From Chlorophyllum brunneum (Eukaryota > Basidiomycota > Agaricomycetes > Agaricales > Agaricaceae), in contig OY756142.1 in the NCBI GenBank assembly GCA_963576785.1, positions 2,480,001 to 2,544,000 of the forward strand: a DNA stretch of 64,000 nucleotides, in the 5' to 3' direction. The first letter of the stretch is position 1. The number at the start of each line of letters is the position of its first letter. Under the pieces are notes generated by a model. That model had not been told where the DNA came from, did not search any database, and saw only the letters and a list, made by a program, of their open reading frames with translations. This document shows positions 20,881-30,632 of this stretch, one piece after another. Both the position numbers and the translations under genes were made by a program.

Positions 20881-22259
20881 AGGCAAACTCGCATTTGCCA
20901 GACTTAATGGAGACATTCGAGCCATTTGCGCTCGAGGTATCCCCAGGTTCTCATCTCCTGGACTGCTACACAGCCCAGGTGACTTACAAGACATATGATG
21001 CCTCATTCGGTGGAAACCCCGCAGGTTGTCAGGTGGATTTGCTCAACGATACCCTTCGTGGGTATTGTGAGGATAGACAGGTTGTCTATGCAGCGATGGA
21101 TGCAAGTCTGCCACTGGTTGGGGACTTCCAGGCAGTTTCTGCTGCCTATGTTTATAGGGGGACACATTTGCTTAGGCAACATGTCACCCAGCTGGCAAGG
21201 TTACAGCCCCAGATGCTGAACTTTTCGCCATTTGTATGGCTTTGGGAACCACTGCGGCGGTTTCTGAGGCTGTACATATTGTGGTCTTTACAGACTCGAT
21301 TGGTTCTGCCAAGCGAGCTCTTGACCCATCTGTGCATTCTGGCCAGGGACATTCCCTGGCTGTATGTCATCTCTTATTGAGGTGGTTCAGGGATTGTCCT
21401 GACTGCTCCCTCACTTTCTGGTCCGTTCCGTCTTCGGTGAAATGGTCCATTCATCAGGAGGTGCATTTATTTGCCACCGACCTTCAGGTTGCCACTGGAC
21501 ATCGTCCAGCGACGACTATTGATTTGCTGCTTAAACTCAACATTGCAACCATTCAGAAGGCCTGGAAAGTTACTTTCCAGGACTCCTCTTATCGTGGTTC
21601 GAACTTCCTTGCTCTCAAGGATAGTAAGAACAAACTTCTACAGCCAACGTACCTTCATGGGAGTTCTTGGCTTCCGTCCTTCCCCTCTCAGTCCATTGCA
21701 ACGAGGGCAAATTGTGCCATTCTCGGGCATGCACCAACCAGCGAGTATTGCTCCCAGTTTCATCCTCTAGAGCCTATTGGCTGCAGGTGTGGGGCTTCTT
21801 TGGAGACTCGCACTCATATCTTGTGCTCTTGTCCCTTGTACAAGAGACATCGTGGCCTGCCGGTCTCTATTGACCAGCTGGTAGGTTTTCTTAAGCACAA
21901 TCCTTCTGCGTTTGCGTTTAAGTCCAACACACTGCCTGCGGGAGTTGGATAACGTGACGCGGCCCCTGCTAGCTCCCCATGTCTTCGACGTGTGTAGGAG
22001 TTAATTGCGAATTGACGCATACTCTCCCTAGGGAGGGGAGGCTAGGGGTTGCTCATTTTTCTGGTCTAGGATTCGTGCCCATGTGTGTGTTTCCGCGACC
22101 GTTCACCCAGACCGCCTGTCGGCAGTCTAGTTTGGCCAAGGGAGAGCCAATCTTCGATTACCCTCTTTTTGTAGCCTACATGTCACAGTAGATACAGGTG
22201 GACTGCGACCGCGCACTACCTTAAACATGACGATTTAAAAATAAAAATAAAAAAAAAAA
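20881..22259 (+). mobile_element. 5'-truncated family A LINE (A4)
   Basis: This family A copy is truncated to the RNase H and C-terminal part of ORF2 plus the 3' UTR (21953-22236). It is flanked by an exact 15-bp target duplication and inserted in the 3' UTR of B3. Its tail is not pure A but contains T interruptions (22237-22259), as does the tail of the A copy at 61381-61404. Confidence 0.92.
20883..21952 (+). pseudogene. LINE ORF2 C-terminal fragment with a frameshift
   Basis: This family A ORF2 fragment begins ANSHLPDLMETFE. It is open in one frame to about 21172, where one base is missing relative to sister copies (cttaggcaac for cttcatgcaac). The product then continues in another frame to the TAA at 21950-21952. 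It covers the RNase H (AMDAS for ATDAS, DAEL region spanning the shift, VFTDS) and the C-terminal knuckle CRCGASLETRTHILCSC. It was already 5'-truncated at insertion, so it never could encode an RT. Confidence 0.87.
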
Positions 22260-22274
22260 GGCAACAGTTCTTAT
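22260..22274 (+). repeat. Target-site duplication of A4, right copy
   Basis: This is an exact 15-bp repeat of 20866-20880, marking where the B3 3' UTR resumes. Confidence 0.92.
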
Positions 22275-22410
22275 GCTTGGTAGGGTGTAGCTACTCTTTC
22301 TCCATAGATACCCACTAGATTACTCTTTTGTTTTCTGGCCACAGGCTGTGTTCAAGCACCACATAATAAATTGGCCTTAGGCCATAATTCAAAAAAAAAA
22401 AAAAAAAAAA
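22275..22410 (+). mobile_element. Family B LINE (B3), 3' terminus and tail
   Basis: This is the last piece of B3. The end of the 3' UTR has the AATAAA-like and GGCCTTAGGCC terminal motifs, followed by oligo(A) at 22391-22410. It abuts a 3'-truncated minus-strand family A ORF1, so B3 probably inserted into that element. Confidence 0.88.
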
Positions 22411-23864
22411 GGTATCAGATGCCTCAGAGTTTCTCGAAATACAGGGGGATCCTGTTAATGTAAACAGGTCAGAAAATGCAGTGCACTTCATAATCTGCTC
22501 AATCTTGAATAAGGACCAGTGAGTCTCGCCAATCCTAAAGTAAGAGATGTCGATGACCTTGAGATAGGACTTTGACTAGGGAAGGCCAACCATAAAAACA
22601 GTTCCCTGAGGAACAGCCTTCGAGATCCACATCCTGGCAACCTCAAGGTCAGCAGGAGTGGGGACAGCATTGGTACGCAGAGCAAAACCCCCATACTTGG
22701 CAGAGGTAGACTCTACTCGAATGCAGAGGCATGTATCCATGAAACCACGGTTAACCATGGTCTCAAGGTGAAACAAGGAGACTTCGGGGGTAGCCTCAAA
22801 GTCAATGATTAATTGGCGCCATGAGGGGCCAGTGGTGGTCATCCTAGGCCTCTTCTTAGAAGCTTTGGACTTGGGAGGAGAGGCTTGCTTGCCCATGGCA
22901 AGAATTCTGTCCAGAGAAAGCAAAGGGAACATCTGTGCAAGCTGCACAACAGTTCCCGATGCTGTAGTCGCCTTTTCCTTCCCTTTTGGTTGGGGAGTAA
23001 GCTCCTTGGCCACTGCAGAGAGCGTTCTCTTGTTCCCTGCCTTGGTAGCCAGAGTAGATGGGGTGGGAGGAGCCATTGGCTTATGCTGGTAGGTCTCCTT
23101 GCCCAAAAGAGGAGATGGTCCAACCCCAGTGGGGCAAGAACCACTCAAGGGTCTCTCTGGGCCAGACATTGGAACATCTGGGTCCTGGGGGGAGGCCAGG
23201 GGACAGCCTGAGCCCTTGGTACAGGAGGAGTACGAGGGGCAGGGGGAGGAGCAGCGGGAGCAGTAGGGGCCAATCCCATGGACACACTCAGGATGGTACC
23301 TATGGTAGGCATCCCAAAACCAAGTTCAACAGTGGACCATCCACTGTCATCAACAGCCTTGCACAATCGAATAATTGATTGTGCCAAGGGGTAGACCGAA
23401 TTACCCAGCAGGGTAGTCCAGTCAATATTCTCCACCGTCTTGTTGAAGAAGGTGGACATTAGGTCCAGCAAGTCCGAGGCCACTTTGAGATCTGCTGCAA
23501 CACTGTTGACAGTGTTAAGAAGATGGCAGCAGTATGGGGACAAGGAGCTGGTGGAGGAGGGCACAGGGCTAGGTGCGCTGGGAGTAGGGCCCTGAGAGGG
23601 AGTCATGGGATTTTCATCAAACCCACCTAACTTGCCAAAATCCTCCACAGTGGGCCCAGGCAATGGTGAGGTGGCACATGAAGGGATACATGAACCCCTC
23701 CTTCCAGTGGGAGTTTGAAGAATGTCTGGTAGTCCTCTAGTATGACTAGATTCACATAGACAACGGATAGGTCCTGAGGAGGAAGCCCGGATGGTGTCGA
23801 GGGTGTCAGGGGACTTGGGGACATGGCACCCATTCTCCCCGCCAAATGGGGGTTGTGATAACAT
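22411..23864 (-). pseudogene. LINE ORF1 fragment, frameshift and stop
   Basis: This is family A ORF1 from the ATG at 23864 (MLSQPPFGG). It is about 80% like the intact protein at 18071-20035 in the parts I aligned by eye. A deletion near 23190 shifts the frame, and a TAG at 22576-22578 replaces the CAG of the intact copy. It ends at 22411 before the zinc knuckles. The remaining part is the Pro/Ser-rich N-terminus and the central domain. Confidence 0.85.
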
Positions 23865-23991
23865 GCGGAAAGGCCGTGGGTGTGTTCTTAGGGAGCTAGG
23901 ACACCGAAACAAGTGAGTATGACAACTTTGATGATAGGGACAAGTTGTTTATACTTGTTTACTGGTGGAAGTACCAAATCAAGAAGCGGTG
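22411..23991 (-). mobile_element. Family A LINE 5' part (A5)
   Basis: This minus-strand family A copy has its 5' terminus at 23991 (CACCGCTTCTTG, one base changed from CATCGC), its 5' UTR and most of ORF1. It is cut at 22411 within ORF1 by the B3 tail; the zinc-knuckle end of ORF1 and all of ORF2 are missing here. The right flank is a short plus-strand family A ORF2 fragment. Confidence 0.86.
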
Positions 23992-24066
23992 TCCACAACT
24001 TCTGTTGAGGGGGACGACATTATTGGTGCCCCCAAGCACCCCAAGTGGCTGTGCATGGTTTGGGCC
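23992..24066 (+). mobile_element. Family A ORF2 endonuclease fragment (A6)
   Basis: These 75 bp match the family A ORF2 endonuclease region (SVEGDDIIGAPKHPKWLCMVW; compare minus strand 17830-17925) in plus orientation. It lies between the 5' end of A5 and a stub with another LINE 5' end. It is a remnant with no coding capacity of its own. Confidence 0.75.
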
Positions 24067-24151
24067 CATCGCTCCTTGACTTGTTACCACTACCATCACT
24101 TTTTCCACTTTCTTTCCCCATTGCACTATTCATCTTCTGGGCTCTCTCCTA
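24067..24151 (+). mobile_element. 5'-end stub of a LINE related to family A
   Basis: The stretch starts CATCGCTCCTTGACTTG, which parallels the family A 5' terminus CATCGCTTCTTGATTTGG. It then diverges into a pyrimidine-rich sequence before being cut by the oligo(T) of the minus-strand D piece at 24152. It may be the first 85 bp of another element, possibly family D, whose 5' end is otherwise not seen. Confidence 0.45.
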
Positions 24152-24926
24152 TTTTTTTTTTTTTTTTTTTTAAAAAAATCAACAATTTATATAGCGGTGC
24201 TTGATTGCAGTCCACATGTACATACAGAAGCAGAACGTACAAAATGTTCGGAGCAAGGAAAGTAAACTATTTGTAAAGTAACCCCATGAGACTTGACGCC
24301 ATCTAGCATGTACACTAAAGAGATGTTTGGTACCAAAGTTGAGTAGCAGAAAGAAGAATGGAAGGAATTCAGAGAGAGAAAGTGAGATAGAGAGATTGAT
24401 AGAGAGAAACTATTGACTTGCAAACACAAGGGAGAACAATGAATGGTACTAGCATGTAGAGGGGTGTTTTGCCCAGATACCACAGGAAAGATGGATTTTG
24501 AATGAAAACTATATAAAATAGTAGACAAGCAAGGAGAAGAGAGATAGAGAAATGAAATTGAAATCCATAACTGGGAGAGCATAAGAAAAAAGAGAGAGAA
24601 GAAAAGACTCACATGGGCATGGACCCAAACCTCTGATGGACTTGATGATGATGTAATGGGGGTATTGAACCGGCACAGATACAAGGGCAAACATGCTCTG
24701 GAGGGAAGCTGAATGTAGCAGGGTTACATTGCAAGAAGTTGACGAATGTCTTGATGGTATTGATGCCAAAGTGATGATTGAAGTTATTACAACGATGGAG
24801 GATGTGCGACCTAGTTTGGACCATCTGATTGTTGCAGTGGTGGCAACATAAATCCTCGTTGGGGAAGAACCAAAGTTGGTATTCCCCAATTGGGGCATGG
24901 CAAAGGATGGTGCAACATGCTTTTGT
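24152..24926 (-). mobile_element. Family D LINE, 3' end piece
   Basis: This is the 3' end of a divergent, A/T-richer LINE on the minus strand: oligo(A) tail (24152-24171 as T), a 3' UTR of about 437 nt without a gene (24172-24608), and the ORF2 C-terminus. The 3' terminus keeps the family A core (GTGGACTGC, then GCACC, then TGTTGATTT), so D and A are related. It is cut at 24926 by the R repeat. The D pieces at 28240-30632 and 37154-38333 are probably parts of the same copy. Confidence 0.65.
24609..24926 (-). pseudogene. Family D ORF2 C-terminal fragment
   Basis: The reading CHAPIGEYQLWFFPNEDLCCHHC with HILHRC aligns with GHAPTGEYRSRFHPLEPVGCECG and HILCSC of family A. This marks the C-terminal zinc-binding end of a LINE ORF2. 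The frame stays open for about 106 codons to the TGA end at 24609 but contains no catalytic domain. It happens to remain open into the neighbouring R sequence up to 25193; I regard that extension as chance because R is found elsewhere without D. Confidence 0.65.
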
Positions 24927-25749
24927 CACCCCCCACCAGTGTCGCCATGCCTTCGGGAACCCCTCTGGGGGTAGCGCCTGGTCGTTAGTAGGGATACGCC
25001 AAACTCCAGGACACCGGGCGGGTGCAGATTGACACGGGGAAACTCGGGTTGATTGGCGCTCATCCCGTGGATTGCTTAGTAACCTGTTCCACGGGATGCT
25101 TATGTGATCCAATGTGAACACCACCCTGGTAGCGCCCCCTGCGAGACGGAGATCCCCGCCAGTATTAGCACGTGGATCCGCGCCCAAAGACAAGTCGCCT
25201 CCTCTGGGGGTAGGGCATAGCGAAAGCGGCTGCGGGGGAACGGGAAGCTAGTCCAGGGGTCGCGCCTTGGAGGTACGCCTTTGTGGCCTCTGCCTGCCCA
25301 ACTAGTGGACCGTAGCGGGCTGTTTACTGGGAGCACGCTGGAAAAAGCCGCCCGGTTACCGAGAAGGAGCGGCCCAGCTCAAGAGGTCTAGATCCTCCAT
25401 CGATGGGTCTCCGCCAACAATGGAGTGTACCACGTAAGTAGTCTGGATTTGGGGTGGCGATGTGCGCAGTCATGTGGTGAGATCCTGTCTGTGCACCGTA
25501 TAGGAAGGATGCCTCAAGCGAACGGTGGGCCGGTCCTCAGGGATACCGTGCTCTCTCAGTAGCGGGGTGTCTGCCCAAGCTAAAGGCTTTACCTCTTAGG
25601 AGGGAGGGGCAAAGTCCCCGCAACATGGCCGGATGCGACACCAATATGGGAGCCTGGGAACATGCTGGGCGTTCTATGGGCACATATTGTCTCAAGACCC
25701 CCATCTCTGGGCTGCTAGGAGTTTGCCTGCAAGGGACTCCGTGTACGGG
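24927..25749 (+). repeat. Repeat R, copy 1, fused to family A 3' fragment
   Basis: This 823-bp G/C-rich sequence matches nothing in families A, B or D that I can see. A second copy is at 63132-63970 (minus strand). Both start at CACCCCCCACCAG and end at a run of GGG, and both are followed in the same orientation by a family A ORF2 fragment, but at different ORF2 positions. Here R joins A at CTTATCACGG with a few bases of microhomology. I find no tRNA-like or rRNA-like signature. It may be a host or element transcript captured by template switching. It contains no convincing gene; the longest conserved open frame is antisense (25100-25336). Confidence 0.7.
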
Positions 25750-25776
25750 CTTATCACGGTTCGAACTTCCTTGCTC

Positions 25777-25778
<2 letters not shown>
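25750..25778 (+). mobile_element. Family A ORF2 fragment (A7), left piece of R-A chimera
   Basis: These 29 bp of family A ORF2 (reading YHGSN/FLAL region) follow R directly and are interrupted by A8. The continuation is at 27594-28239. Confidence 0.82.
25765..25778 (+). repeat. Target-site duplication of A8, left copy
   Basis: The 14 bp acttccttgctctc in family A ORF2 are repeated exactly at 27580-27593 on the other side of A8. Confidence 0.92.
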
Positions 25779-25810
<32 letters not shown>

Positions 25811-27579
25811 GTCATGTTTAAGGTGGTGCGCGATCGCAGTCCACCTGTATCTACTATGACATGCAGAGTACAGAGAGTAGTTTACGAAGATAGGCTCTCC
25901 CCTGGCCGAACTAGACCGCCGACAGGTGGTCTGGGTGAATGGTCGCGGAAACACGCATGGACGCGCGAGTCCTAGACCAGATATGTAGAGCGACCCCTTG
26001 CCTCCCCTCCCTAAGGAGAGTATGCGTCAATTCGCAATTAACTTCTACACACGCCAGAGACGTGGGAAGCTAGCAGGGGTCGCGCTGCGTTATCCAACTC
26101 CCGCAAGCGGTGTGTTGGCCTTAAACGCGAACGCAGAAGGATTGCGCTTAAGAAAATTAACCAGCTGGTCGATAGAGACCGGCAGGCCACGGCGTCTCTT
26201 GTACAAAGGACAAGAGCACAAGATATGAGTGCGGGTCTCCAGAGGAGCCCCACACCCGCAGCCAATAGGCTCTAGAGGATGGAACCGGGAGTGATACTCG
26301 CCGGTTGGAGCATGCCCGAGGATGGCACGGTTCGCTCTCGTCGCAATAGACTGAGAGGGAAAAGAAGGAAGCCAAGAACCCCCATGGAGGTACGTTGGCT
26401 GTAGAAGTTTGTTCTTACTGTCCTTGAGAACAAGGAAGTTTGAACCATGATAAGAGGAGTCCTGGAAAGTAACTTTCCAGGCCTTCTGAATGGTTGCTAC
26501 GTTGACTTTACGCAGCGAATCAATTGATGTCGCTGGACGGTGTCCAGCGGCAACCTGTAAATCGGTGGCAAATGCATGCACACCCTGATGAATGGACCAT
26601 TTCGCCGATGACGGAACGGACCAGAAAGTGAGGGAGCGGTCAGGACGATTCCTGAACCACTCCAACAAGAGACGACACACAGCCAGGGAGTGTCCCTGGC
26701 CAGAGTGTACGGACGGGTCAAGAGCTCGCTTGGCAGAACCAATTGAGTCCGTGAAGACCGCAATGTGTACAGCCTCAGAGACTGCCAGAGCAGTTCCCAA
26801 GGCCATACGAATGGCAAAAAGTTCAGCATCTGGGGCTGTAACCTTGCCAGCTGGGTGACATGTTGCATGAAGCAAGCATGTCCCCATATAAACATGGGCA
26901 GCAGAAACTGCCTGGAAGTCCCCAACCAGTGGCAGACTTGCGTCCGTCGCTGCGTAGACAACCTGTCCATCCTCGCGATACCGACGAAGGGTATTGTTGA
27001 GCAAATCCACCTGATGACCCACAGGGTTTCCACCGAGCGAGGCATCATACGTTTTAAAAGTCACCTGGGCCGCGAAGTGGTCCATGAGACGAGAATCTGG
27101 CGACACCTCGAGCGCAAACGGCTCGAACGTCTCCGTTAGGTCTGGCAAGCGAGAGTTTGCCTCCGTGACCGGCCCCTTGACCTTACCCGCCTGGGTGGGG
27201 GTCATGAGAGCAATCGATCTGGGGTGTGGAACACAACCCCCTATATACTGACGCCCCATAATGGAACGAACAGGGTGATTATCAGAAAGCATAGCCACCC
27301 TGTGGACGGCACGGGCAGCTAACTTCCTGAGGTGAAGGTGGATGGGGATGAGGCCAGCCAAGGCTTCAGCTCCTCCGGAAGGGCTGGTGCGGAATGCACC
27401 AGTGATCCACAATGCAGCTTTGCGCTGCATAGCGTTAAGTTGCTTCAGAAGGGCCTTGTTACGGGCACCTTCATAAAACCAGAGTCGAAATCCATACGTA
27501 GCGATGGGCACTATGCATGAGCGGTACAGAGTCCTCTTCTGGAAGGGAAGAAGGCCTCGTGAAGAGTTACCAAGCATGC
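25779..27579 (-). mobile_element. 5'-truncated family A LINE (A8)
   Basis: This minus-strand family A copy starts within ORF2 after the RT catalytic region (reading CMLGNSSRGLL) and includes the whole 3' UTR (26089-25806) and the oligo(A) tail (T at 25779-25805). It is flanked by a 14-bp target duplication and inserted into the A fragment of the R-A chimera, so it is younger than the chimera. Confidence 0.93.
26090..27579 (-). pseudogene. LINE ORF2 C-terminal fragment (RNase H, CCHC), open
   Basis: The open frame runs about 495 codons to its TAA at 26090-26092. It holds the RT thumb/connection part (RTLYRSCIVPIATYGFRLW), the RNase H domain (ATDAS, APDAEL, VFTDS) and the C-terminal knuckle CGCGAPLETRTHILCSC. 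The endonuclease and RT active site are absent because reverse transcription stopped early. There are no stops or frameshifts, which fits a young insertion. Confidence 0.88.
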
Positions 27580-27593
27580 ACTTCCTTGCTCTC
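27580..27593 (+). repeat. Target-site duplication of A8, right copy
   Basis: This is an exact 14-bp repeat of 25765-25778; family A ORF2 resumes after it. Confidence 0.92.
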
Positions 27594-28202
27594 AAGGATA
27601 GTAAGAACAAGCTCTTGCAGCCGACGTACCTCCACGGGGGTTCGTGGCTTCCTTCCTTTCCCTCTCAGTCCATTACGACGAGAGCGAATCGTGCCATCCT
27701 CGGGCATACTCCAACCGGTGAGTATCGCTCCCAGTTCCATCCTCTAGAGCCTATTGGCTGCGAGTGTGGGGCTCCTCTGGAGACTCGCACTCATATCTTG
27801 TGCTCTTGTCCCTTGTACAAGAGACGTCATGGCCTGCCGGTCTCTATTGACCAGCTGGTAGGTTTTCTTAAACGCAATCCCTCTGCATTTGCGTTTAAGT
27901 CCGGCATACTGCTTGCGGGAGTTGGATAATGCAGGGCAACCTCTGCTAGCTTCCCACGTCTTTGATGTGTGTAGAAGTTAATTGCGAAGTGACGCATACT
28001 CTCCCTAGGGAGGGGAGGCAAGGGGTCGCTCGTTTTTCTGGTCTAGGATTCGCGCATCCTGCATGTTTCCGCGACCATTCACCCAGACCACCTGTCGGCG
28101 GTCTAGTTCGGCCAGGGGAGAGCCTATCTTTGTGTACCTTCACATTGTAGCCTGCATGTCACAGTAGATACAGGTGGACTGCGATCGCGCACCACCTTAA
28201 AC

Positions 28203-28239
<37 letters not shown>
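27594..28239 (+). mobile_element. Family A LINE 3' end (A7), right piece of R-A chimera
   Basis: This continues the chimera. The end of ORF2 is open to the TAA at 27927-27929 (C-terminal knuckle CECGAPLETRTHILCSC), followed by the 3' UTR (27930-28212) and an oligo(A) tail of 27. Together with R (24927-25749) this makes an R-A unit of about 1.5 kb before the A8 insertion. It lies in family D sequence, with no target duplication visible at 24926 and 28240. Confidence 0.88.
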
Positions 28240-28241
<2 letters not shown>

Positions 28242-29740
28242 CAATCTATTTAAGGTGGGACCAGGAGATGTGGTCAGGACCAGGGGCAGAAGAATTTGAG
28301 GTATCCTTGAGTGATTCCCTCATTTCTAGGAGAGAGAAATCAACCCAAGTCCTATTCTCTGTACCAATTGGCAGTGGTAGTTCTTCCAGTACAGCCGCAT
28401 TGACAGGTCTGTCCTGGGCCAAGTTGTAATGTTGGTCAAGGGCCGTCCATAGGTTGTCCATGGTGAGACAAGGCCAACTGTTGTGGCGAATAGCTTCCAT
28501 AGCTGGGAGAGCACATGCTTTGACCCATGGCATCAGATCCCATGGGTGTTGATTGTCAACCGAGATTTCTTGAATCTTCTTGTCGAAATATGCTCTTTTT
28601 GTTTTCCTCATGGTCTTGCAAAAGGCGTTCCATTTGCACTTGTTTTTGTGGTCCGCTCGGTGTTGCAAGTGCATTAGAGCATTCTTCATTCCACCAGGTC
28701 TTGGACCTAGTGGTGACCTTGGTCCTCTTCATGTTGCAATTCCAGGACCTGTCAAACAAAACTCCCAATTTGGCAATAGCTCTCTCTAGCTTGTCTGTGT
28801 CATTCATTGGCCAGTTCTTGGAGTTAATCCCTTCCATGATATCTGTCAGGAATTTGGTTTCCTCCTCCGATTCTTTGGGAATTGTCATTTTTTCGATGAT
28901 GACTTCTATTTGCGGAATAGGAACCCTGATTAGAAGGGGGGCATGACCCGAGTTGTATCAATCACCTTCCTGGATAGCATGGGTGGGGACATATGGTAAC
29001 ATTCCCGAAACAAACAACAGATCAATGACCATGTCTGGTAGGTTGGGGTCTGAGGTGTAGCATGTTGGTTTGGCCGCAGATGGGATTGACCTCTCTAAGT
29101 TGAGGGCTTCAGTGATTATGAGGAGATGGTCCGCACTCATTGGATGTTGGTCCATTGAAGGGTCCCATCACTCAGATCAAATGTTGATATCCCCATCTAG
29201 TAAGAGAAAGGGTGGAAGGTCAAAGAAGCACTCCTTGAGGAAGTGGAGTGCAGTGTTACGGCTGTCATTGTATACATTAAGCAACAGTAGTTCTTCTCCT
29301 CCTGCACAAAGAGAGATGCACAGGAGGTCTCGATATTCTATAATATCTCTTCTGACGGAGGGTCGGAGATGCTTGAGTCTCTTGTGAGCAAAGGCAAGGA
29401 CTTGGGGAGTGGTACAGTGTTCCATGTTCACCATCCATTGAGGGTGATGCCAGCATCCAACTTGGAGGACTTCTTCAGTGATAATTGGATATGAGAGGAG
29501 TGTCCAGTCCAGGTGGACCGGGCCTCCCACGAGGGGGGAGCCATTGTTGGAGACGGGGGAAGGGATATTGCAGAGGTATCTCCACGGGGGTTCTTATATG
29601 AGGAGGAGGTTGACATCACCTCTACACACAAGGACTGTCTCCATCACTCCATACGATCTTCCAACATTATGAGAGCAGACCTTCAACTCACTCAGGAGTG
29701 AGCGAGGAGGCCTGTCTTGATTGTCAGGTGCATTATTCAT
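28240..29740 (-). pseudogene. Family D ORF2 N-terminal part (endonuclease), broken
   Basis: ORF2 of the D element starts at the ATG at 29740 (MNNAPDNQD), 20 nt after the ORF1 stop, unlike the overlap seen in A and B. Endonuclease motifs are visible in pieces: EPPWRYL, MVNMEHCTTPQVLAFAHKRLKHLRPS, LLLDGDI, MVIDLLFV. The linker (TRSKTWWNEECSNA, HPWDLMPWVKA) leads to the RT start (APGPDHISWSHLK). A stop sits just before EPPW near 29593, and several frame changes follow (breaks near 29177, 28958, 28690). It stops at 28240 against the chimera tail; most of the RT and RNase H is missing. Confidence 0.75.
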
Positions 29741-29760
29741 TGAGGGAGGTTAGTCTGGCT

Positions 29761-30632
29761 TCAACTAGCCAGGGATGATGAGGAGGGGGGCAATGGAACT
29801 CCTTTGTTGGCTCTTAATTCGAGTACTTTGTTTGCGTGCCAGTTGTGGTCAAATCGTTTCTTCCAAAACTGACATTTACGGTCAGTGGCAAGGTGGTCCT
29901 TGCTGCAGTTGGAGCACGTAGCCTTGTGGGGGCATGGTTCTCCAGTGGGGGTGGCCGCAATTGGCAGGTCTACTTTGTCATTACCCTTGCAGCAGTAGGT
30001 GAAGGCATGATGGTTGGCGGTGGAGTGGGGACCCTTGCAGTGAGTGTAGGTGAACAGCCTCGCATGGCATTGGATGAGAGGGTGGCCCCATCTGCAGCAC
30101 TTGGTGCAGAACAGAACTCCCAGGTTAGCATTGGCCCTCCTAATGCAGAAGAGGCCCCCATAAATGTTGAGGAACTTGTCCTCAATCTTCACGATATTGG
30201 ACCCCACCTTGGAATCCCAGATTTCGAACCACACTGTGCAGGTGTCTGAGTGTTTAGAGTTGCATTGCAAATTGTATGGCATCTGAATGAATAGAATTCC
30301 GGATGCTGGTGATGACATCAGCTTTGGTGAGGATCTGTCCTTGAGGTGTGATGTAGCTAACATCCATGACTTTCACAAACGATTTGGACTTGGAAAGGGA
30401 AACGTCGCCCAATGTGATCCCTCTGAATTTCTCCTTGAGCCATACCTTGATGACATCTAGCTCTGTAGGGGTCAATACCTCCGAGGTGTGGACCATAAGG
30501 CCCAGCTTACCCTGCGAGGCAGCAATGACCCTAGTCTGGGATTTCTCCACTATAAGACAAGCATTAAGAGAGTCTATGATGGCCCCAAAATTGGTGATGT
30601 TGGGCCCGGTGAGAAGAGGGATGATGTCTTGC
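29761..30632 (-). pseudogene. Family D ORF1 C-terminal part (zinc knuckles)
   Basis: This is the gag-like ORF1 of D, split by the B4 insertion and continuing at 37154-38333; NGPLHKQDIIP on that side joins LLTGPNITNFG on this side. The central domain (VKVMDVSYITPQG; compare LRVVDVLYLKN in B) and three Cys/His clusters are present: CTKCCRWGHPLIQC, a HCKGPHSTANHHAF cluster, and CSNCSKDHLATDRKC. A frame change near 30300 separates the central and knuckle parts. The TGA stop is at 29761-29763. It is divergent from A and B but of the same design. Confidence 0.78.
30618..30632 (+). repeat. Target-site duplication of B4, left copy
   Basis: The 15 bp gggatgatgtcttgc in D ORF1 are repeated exactly at 37154-37168. 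Two extra bases (cg) separate this copy from the B4 5' end. Confidence 0.93.

Noticed and set aside
24609..25193. A 194-codon open frame running from R into the D ORF2 C-terminus
   Set aside because: R occurs elsewhere without D, so the continuity is a chance of reading frame at the junction, not a gene.
24927..25749. R as rRNA, tRNA-derived SINE or an LTR
   Set aside because: I could recognise no rRNA segment, no A/B box pair with a tRNA-like fold, and no terminal repeats. It remains unassigned.
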